A stretch of DNA of 64,000 nt. Origin: Celoporthe dispersa. Its lineage: Eukaryota; Ascomycota; Sordariomycetes; Diaporthales; Cryphonectriaceae. A program made the position numbers and the translations under genes. The notes under the pieces were generated by a model. It was not told the origin of the DNA, searched no databases, and was given only the letters and a program-made list of their open reading frames with translations. Position 1 is the first letter of the stretch, and every line of letters starts with the position of its first letter. This document shows, in pieces, positions 58,977 to 64,000 of the stretch. The stretch covers positions 5,722,501 through 5,786,500 of the forward strand of contig WAID01000003.1 in NCBI GenBank assembly GCA_016584495.1, given 5' to 3'.

Positions 58977-59439
58977 ATGGGTGCCGACCATCCAGCTTTC
59001 ACACTCGCCGGCCTATGTGAGTTTTCCAACAAGGGTTTCCCATCATGCTGTCGGTCTTGAGACTGACATAAATGTTCAACAGTGGCCGTCGGTGGGACGA
59101 TGGGGTACGTGAAGGGTGGCTCGAAGCCGTCGCTCATTGCTGGGTTCGGACTCGGCGCGTCATACGGCTTGGCCGGTGAGTACACCGTGCTGTCATAGGA
59201 GCCCTGTGTTTTTATTTACAAGGCTGATCTGATGCCTGGCAGGGTATCTCTTGCGGGAGAATAAGGACTATGGATCCGAACTGGCCCTGGGAAATAGCAT
59301 TGCCCTCGTTGGTGCGGCGACGAGCAGGTGTATGAAGACCAACTGGAGAGCACCTGTGCCTCTGGGTCTCTTCGCGACAGGCTCATTGGCGACTTATTAC
59401 TTCCTGAAGAAGTACAGGGAATTCACTTACGGTGTTTAA
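58977..59439 (+). CDS. TMEM14-family small membrane protein
   Basis: Three exons, 58977-59016, 59083-59175 and 59243-59439, introns of 66 and 67 nt; 109 residues. The protein is MGADHPAFTLAGL, then glycine-rich helices (LAVGGTMGYVKGGSKPSLIAG, FGLGASYGLAGYLL), then ELALGNSIALVGAATSR and VPLGLFATGSLATYYFLKK. This is the pattern of the Tmemb_14 (UPF0136) family, with the typical GG-x-x-GY-x-K-x-GS-x-x-SL-x-AG signature. Members have about four short helices; animal TMEM14C sits in the inner mitochondrial membrane and helps porphyrin transport, but the fungal role is not settled. No frame break. Confidence 0.9.
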
Positions 59440-60269
59440 GCCCGCGTCAATCAAACCTTGCACCTCCAGCAGGACATCAGCGGACGGCACGGGAGCTGGA
59501 ACGGAATGGTATATGCAGACGAGATTAGGCAAGCCTTGTAGATACGGCCGTGTATAAATTTACAATACTCGTCGCTACATGGCACATCTCATGTACTGGT
59601 CAGTGTGCCTGACGCCGACACTGACTGGTCTTGCTCGCACCGGGGCTTCCGTCTAGGGTCCGGTCCTGCAAGCTTTACTTGTTGCCTGCACCTGGAGAGC
59701 ACGTTGAGAAATGGAGGTTGATGCGCCTGAAACCCTAACCCTGATCATCGGTAACTTTTTTTTCTTTTCTTTTCTCCTTAGGCTGGCTCCCCTGAGATGC
59801 GCTAACCGGCAGGGGTGTTTGGTCTGTCGCATCGCGCTGGCAGCCTCAACTAAAGTTCAGGTCGACCGAGCTCCCCTTGCACACGCACCTTTGCCTCTCC
59901 CTCCGCTCCTCGTCACAGAGCGCGCACAAGCCTGAACCGCAGCCTGCGCGCATAGCAACAAGCGTCGCGGTTTCCTCCACTAGCTGTGACCGCGCAGAAC
60001 CAAACACGAGCCTCTCTAACAATCGACTGTGCCGTGCGGTGCCCATAGTCTGATTTGGAAAGGTGAGTTGGTCTGCTGGCAGAGCCTTTGTCCAGCAGAG
60101 GGCGACTCACGCGCAAACTCGCGGTAGGCTCATCTTCGAAACGGCAGCCCTCTGCGGCTTGGCCCCGAATTCCATCCTCTTCACTGGTTCTGATCACGAC
60201 CTTGGACGTGCGCATCGCGACAGCTTGACCGCCCCCCTCCCCCGAGACACCCGCCTTCTCTCGCCCATC
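59440..60269. promoter_or_regulatory. CTR9 upstream region with telobox-like motif
   Basis: 830 bp between the TMEM14 stop and the CTR9 start. AACCCTAACCCT lies at 59731-59742, followed by a T-rich tract at about 59756-59776. The reading frame is open upstream of the chosen CTR9 ATG (from 60063) but reads like leader sequence. Confidence 0.45.
59731..59742 (-). promoter_or_regulatory. telobox-like motif
   Basis: AACCCTAACCCT on the plus strand (reverse of AGGGTTAGGGTT), about 530 bp before the CTR9 ATG. It is the third such motif in the window. Confidence 0.45.
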
Positions 60270-63200
60270 ATGGCCTCGACATTGCGCGATGGCCACACCA
60301 ACGGCCTCAATGGGACCTCAAACAGCACCTACACGAGCAAACGCTTCTCCGATGTCCCACCCGTCCTCGACATTCCTGTACAGGATCAGGACGATGAAGC
60401 TGTCGAGATCGACCTCACGAACCTGATGGACGATCCGTCCGACCTTTGCGACCTTTTCGAGGCTGAGCGTGCAGCTCGCACCTATTGGATGGCAGTTGCG
60501 CTGGCTTATGCAAAGCAGAACAAGGTCGACTATGCGATCGAGACGCTGATCCGTGGAAATGCTCTACAAACAATCAACCAGCGGGAGAAGCTTAGCATGA
60601 TCAGCTGTCTGTGTTGGCTGTACCTGTGGAAGAGCCGCGAGGCGCCTCGAGTCCCGCCGGAGGGCCAGGAGGCTGCCGCGGCCAAGACCAAAGAATACTA
60701 CCTACAGCAAGCGACGACGGCGCTCAACGAGGCTTCACGAATAAGCCCCAACTTCCCACCAGTGTATCTGGCCCGCGGGGCTTTCTTGCTCCTCAAGGCC
60801 TCGCTGCGAGGTTCCTCGAAATCGGACTCTTCTGCTGCAGACAACAAGGAAAGCAAGAATGAGGTGTTGCGCTCCGCCCTGAAAGCCTTCGACGAGGCCA
60901 TCAGGTTCTCCTCGGGAAAGAACATGCTAGCTGTCATGGGCAGGGCCAGGGCTCTGTTCACCATGGCCAAATACCCCGAGGCACTATCGGCCTATCAGTC
61001 GGTACTGCAGCGCATGCCGGAGATGGTTGATCCTGACCCCAGGATCGGTATCGGGTGCTGCTTCTGGCAACTGGGATTCAAGGACGATGCTAAGACCGCA
61101 TGGGAGAGATGCTTGGAGATCAACCCTCAATCCAAGATTGCCAACATTCTTCTTGGCCTCTATCACATCGACAGCAGTGGGCACGTCCCGGCGAACAGTC
61201 CCGACTTCATCGCTCTCTACAAGAAGGCCATCACCGAGTACACGCAGAAGTCGTTCAAGCTGGACAAGAACATGCCGCTGACCTGTGCCACCTTTGCCGG
61301 CCACTTCCTCTCCAGCAAGAAATTCGAAAACGTCGAACACCTGGCACACAAGGCCATCCAGTACACCGATGTGAACGCCATCGCTAGTGATGGCTGGTAC
61401 CTCCTCGCGCGAAAGGAGCACTTGCTCGGCGAGATAGCACGCGCGTCCGAGTATTACAAGCGCGCCGACGATGCTCGAGGTGGAGAACAGCACGGTTACT
61501 TGCCAGCCAAATTCGGTCAGGCTCAGCTGTTGGTCCTCAAGAATGATCTTCCAGGCGCGCGGTACCTTCTGTAAGCTGCACCTCCCCTTCAGTTCCTCCA
61601 CACTCGTCAATTTTTCCAGCAGGCTCTAACACATAACAGAGAGAAGATGCGCGATAACAAACAGGCTGGAAACCTTGAGACCATGACACTTCTCGGAACT
61701 CTCTACGCGGAGGAGGTCTTCAACAACGAGACCCTCGCAGTTAAAGAGAACAAGGCCAACGAGGCGAAGAGTGCCATATCCCTGTTAGAGACTGTCCGCG
61801 CTGCGTGGAAAGATCCGAAGAAGAACATTGCCGCAGATGCTTCGGTGCTGCTGAACCTTGCCCGGCTGTACGAGAAGGACCTCCCAGAGAAGGCCCTCCA
61901 GTGCCTGCAGCAGGTAGAGCGGATGGAGCTTGACCAGATCCCCCCGAGGACATCCCCTCAGACATTACGGATAAGGCTGAGAGGATAGCCGCCCTGCGCA
62001 GACTGCTGTCTCCTCAGCTTCTGAATAACATTGGCTGCTTCCACTCTCATGCCGAGAGACACGAGGTCGCGAGCGAGATGTTCGAATCCGCCTTGGGCTC
62101 CTGCATGAGGATGAACGACAGCGGCGAGGACGAGGACTTGGACATCGACGCTCTCATCACGACTATCAGTTTCAACCTCGGCCGCAGCTATGAGTCAAGA
62201 GGCCTTACCGACCAGGCGGTTGACGTCTACGAGGGTCTTTTGAAGCGCCACGAAGACTACACAGATGCTCGGACCCGTCTAGCATACATCAAGCTGCGCA
62301 AGAACCCCAACAAGGAGGGCCCTGAAGCCATCACAAGGCTTTTCAAAGAGCAAGGTAGCGACCTGGAGGTGAGGTCCCTCTATGGGTGGTACCTGTCCAA
62401 GGTCACAAACAAGAAGCGATCGACGAACTACGCCGAAGACGATGAGTACCGAGTCCACAGGAAGACACTGCAGACCCTCGAGAAACACGACCGCTATGCA
62501 CTGGTTGCCATGGGTAATATCCATCTCATGGTTGCAAGAGAGATGCGTCGAGAAACAGAAGCAGACAAACAGCGCCGAAGCAAAGAGTATAACAAGGCAG
62601 TGGAGTTCTTCGACAAGGCGCTGCAGTTGGATCCACACAACGCGTACGCCGCGCAGGGTGTTGCTATCGCGCTCGCAGAGGACAAAAGGACTTCCGGACC
62701 GCCCTGGCCATATTGCTCCAGGTGCGCGATACGATCAAGGATGCGAATGTCTTCGTCAACCTCGGCCATACATATGCGGAGCTTAAGCAGTTCCCCAGGG
62801 CCATCGAGAGCTACGAGGCCGCCCTGTCCAAGGAGGGCAAGGCTCGCGATGCCATGATACTGTCCTGCTTGGGCCGCACATGGCTTAGCCAGGGGGAAGG
62901 CCAGTGCTCCTTCAGAACACAACCAGCAGGCCACTCCAGACCTGAACTCCTATCACTCCGCCTTGGAGCTCGCGAAGAAGGTGAGGACCCTATTTATCAA
63001 GTCGGGAGGGGGCGGGGGAGATAAAGAGAAGAAGGGGAAAAAAAGTTGTGTGGCTTCGCTAATATTTTCTTCAGGCACTGGAGACGAACCCGGAGCAAGT
63101 GCACTTCAAGTTCAATGTAGCTTTCGTTCAGATCCAACTGGCCGACACGGTAAACAAGATGAAGGATGCCGATCGCACGCTGGAACAGCTCCAGGAAGCA

Positions 63201-64000
63201 TCGGATGGCCTGGACGCCGCGGTCAAGATGCTCGACGAGGTGGCAAACAGCCCTAATCCTCCTTATCCGAAACATGACATCGAGCAGCGCGCGATCATGG
63301 CCCGCGGCACCATGCGCAATCAGGTGAACCGAGCCATCGACGCGCAGCGGACCTACGAGGAGCAGAACAAGGAGAAGATACAGGCGGCCAAGGCGGCACG
63401 AGAGGCCGAGATACGTCGTCGTGAGGAGAAGAAGCGTAAGATCGAGGAGGAGGAGCGCAAGAAGCAGGATGAAATCCGCAGGAAGCGCGAAGAGATCATC
63501 GCACGTGACAAGGAGCAAGCGGAACGGCGCGCCCAGGAGGAGCGCGAGCGCCTCGAGGCGGAGATGACGACGGACACAGAGACGGGCGAGCGTGTCAAGC
63601 GCAAGCGCAAGCCTGCGCCGCGGGCCAGGGGCGAGGGCGGCGGTGATGGGGGCCGCAAAGGCCGCGCGCGCCGCAAGAAGAAGGAAGTCGAGACTGATGG
63701 TGACGAGTCTGAGGAAGAAGAGCGCGAGGAGCGCCAGCCCAAGAAGAAGCGCCGTCTCACAAAGAAGGAGAACAGCAAGTACAAGAGCGCGGAGTATGTC
63801 AACAGTTCTGACGAGGACTCTGCCGCCGGCGATCGGCAGGCGTCCAAGGAGGACACCCCGGCCTCCCGGCTGTCGTCGCTCCCACCGATAGCGGATTCGG
63901 ATGAGGAGGTGGCGGGCCGCATGGAGGTGGACCGGTCCCCTTCTCCTGCTGCTGCGGCTCGGGATAATGACGAGGACGAGGAGGCGACGCAGAGAAGGCC
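60270..64000 (+). CDS. CTR9: Ctr9, TPR subunit of the Paf1 complex (partial, three frame breaks)
   Basis: Exons 60270-61570, 61640-62980 and 63075 to the window edge; introns of 69 and 94 nt. The protein opens after a short variable start with VEIDLTNLMDDPSDLCDLFE and continues as TPR repeats throughout (for example YWMAVALAYAKQNKVDYAIETLIRG, ARALFTMAKYPEALSAYQSVLQ, GLYHIDSSG, NIGCFHSHAERHEVASEMFE, VNLGHTYAELKQFPRAIESYE). The rear part is a long charged coiled coil (EEERKKQDEIRRKREEI) and a basic/acidic tail with KKKRRLTKKENSKYKS. Ctr9 scaffolds the Paf1 complex, which travels with RNA polymerase II and supports histone H2B ubiquitination and H3K4/K36 methylation. Frame breaks: C run 61940-61945 (one missing or two extra), A run 62684-62687 (one missing) and G run 62892-62896 (one extra). 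With these the intron phases fit exactly. The C-terminus lies beyond the window. Confidence 0.95.

Noticed and set aside
61571..63074. Extra introns instead of frameshifts in CTR9
   Set aside because: No GT/AG pairs sit at the break points and the protein continues within one or two residues in the next frame.
1..64000. tRNA, 5S rRNA, CRISPR array, intact transposon
   Set aside because: Read through both strands without finding A/B box pairs with a cloverleaf, 5S signature, spaced direct repeats, or transposase/reverse-transcriptase motifs. Not a substitute for tRNAscan or RepeatMasker.

Overview
The window reads as nuclear DNA of a filamentous ascomycete (Pezizomycotina, most likely a Sordariomycete). 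Introns are short (mostly 59-132 nt) with GTRNGT-type donors and CTAAC/CTGAC-like branch points. The gene content is typical of these fungi: a UstYa/DUF3328 protein, a DUF2985 membrane protein, mL67/Mhr1, a Clg1-type cyclin, Hsp104 with an acidic eukaryotic tail, and Ctr9 of the Paf1 complex. I see no prokaryotic operon, CRISPR array, intact transposon, rRNA or tRNA.

Layout. 1-88: possible 3' end of a plus-strand gene. 131-2089 (-): arylsulfotransferase-like protein. 3748-5023 (-): Dcr2-like metallophosphoesterase, divergent from the yippee gene (6074-6538, +). 7297-8729 (-): SLC35-type transporter. 9606-10991 (-): DUF2985 membrane protein. 11953-14238 (-) and 14727-18289 (+): head-to-head pair of a STAND-like protein and an AAA ATPase. 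18671-19183 (+): Sen15. 19302-20918 (-): zinc alcohol dehydrogenase. 21706-23066 (-): UstYa-like protein. 23920-26696 (-): Hsp104, sharing a promoter with mL67/Mhr1 (27412-28603, +). 28808-30021 (-): hypothetical protein. 30326-32448 (+): decayed gene of a secreted protein. 32757-34529 (-): sulfotransferase-like P-loop protein. 38047-39427 (-): prolyl 4-hydroxylase-type dioxygenase. 41246-43539 (-): Pho85-type cyclin. 43540-56076: about 12.5 kb without a convincing gene. 56077-56806 (-): single-pass membrane protein. 58977-59439 (+): TMEM14-family protein. 60270 to the right edge (+): CTR9, cut by the window end.

Two things stand out. First, the STAND-like/AAA pair looks like a two-component accessory module. 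A DUF7708-like N-terminus and a 'NTPase' with no visible Walker A are divergently paired, across 488 bp, with an ATPase that has every catalytic motif. Second, many conserved genes carry one-base reading-frame breaks: metallophosphoesterase, SLC35, DUF2985 (two), AAA (two), HSP104, prolyl hydroxylase, CTR9 (three) and possibly the membrane protein at 56 kb. Most sit in short C/G or A runs. At each, a one-base change restores a family-typical protein, and the codon arithmetic then closes exactly. This is the fingerprint of sequencing or assembly indels. By contrast, the secreted-protein remnant at 30-32 kb has two TAG codons that are not indels and look like true decay.

The genes are mostly independent housekeeping or accessory loci. 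The clearest functional neighbourhoods are the HSP104/mL67 bidirectional promoter and the STAND/AAA pair.
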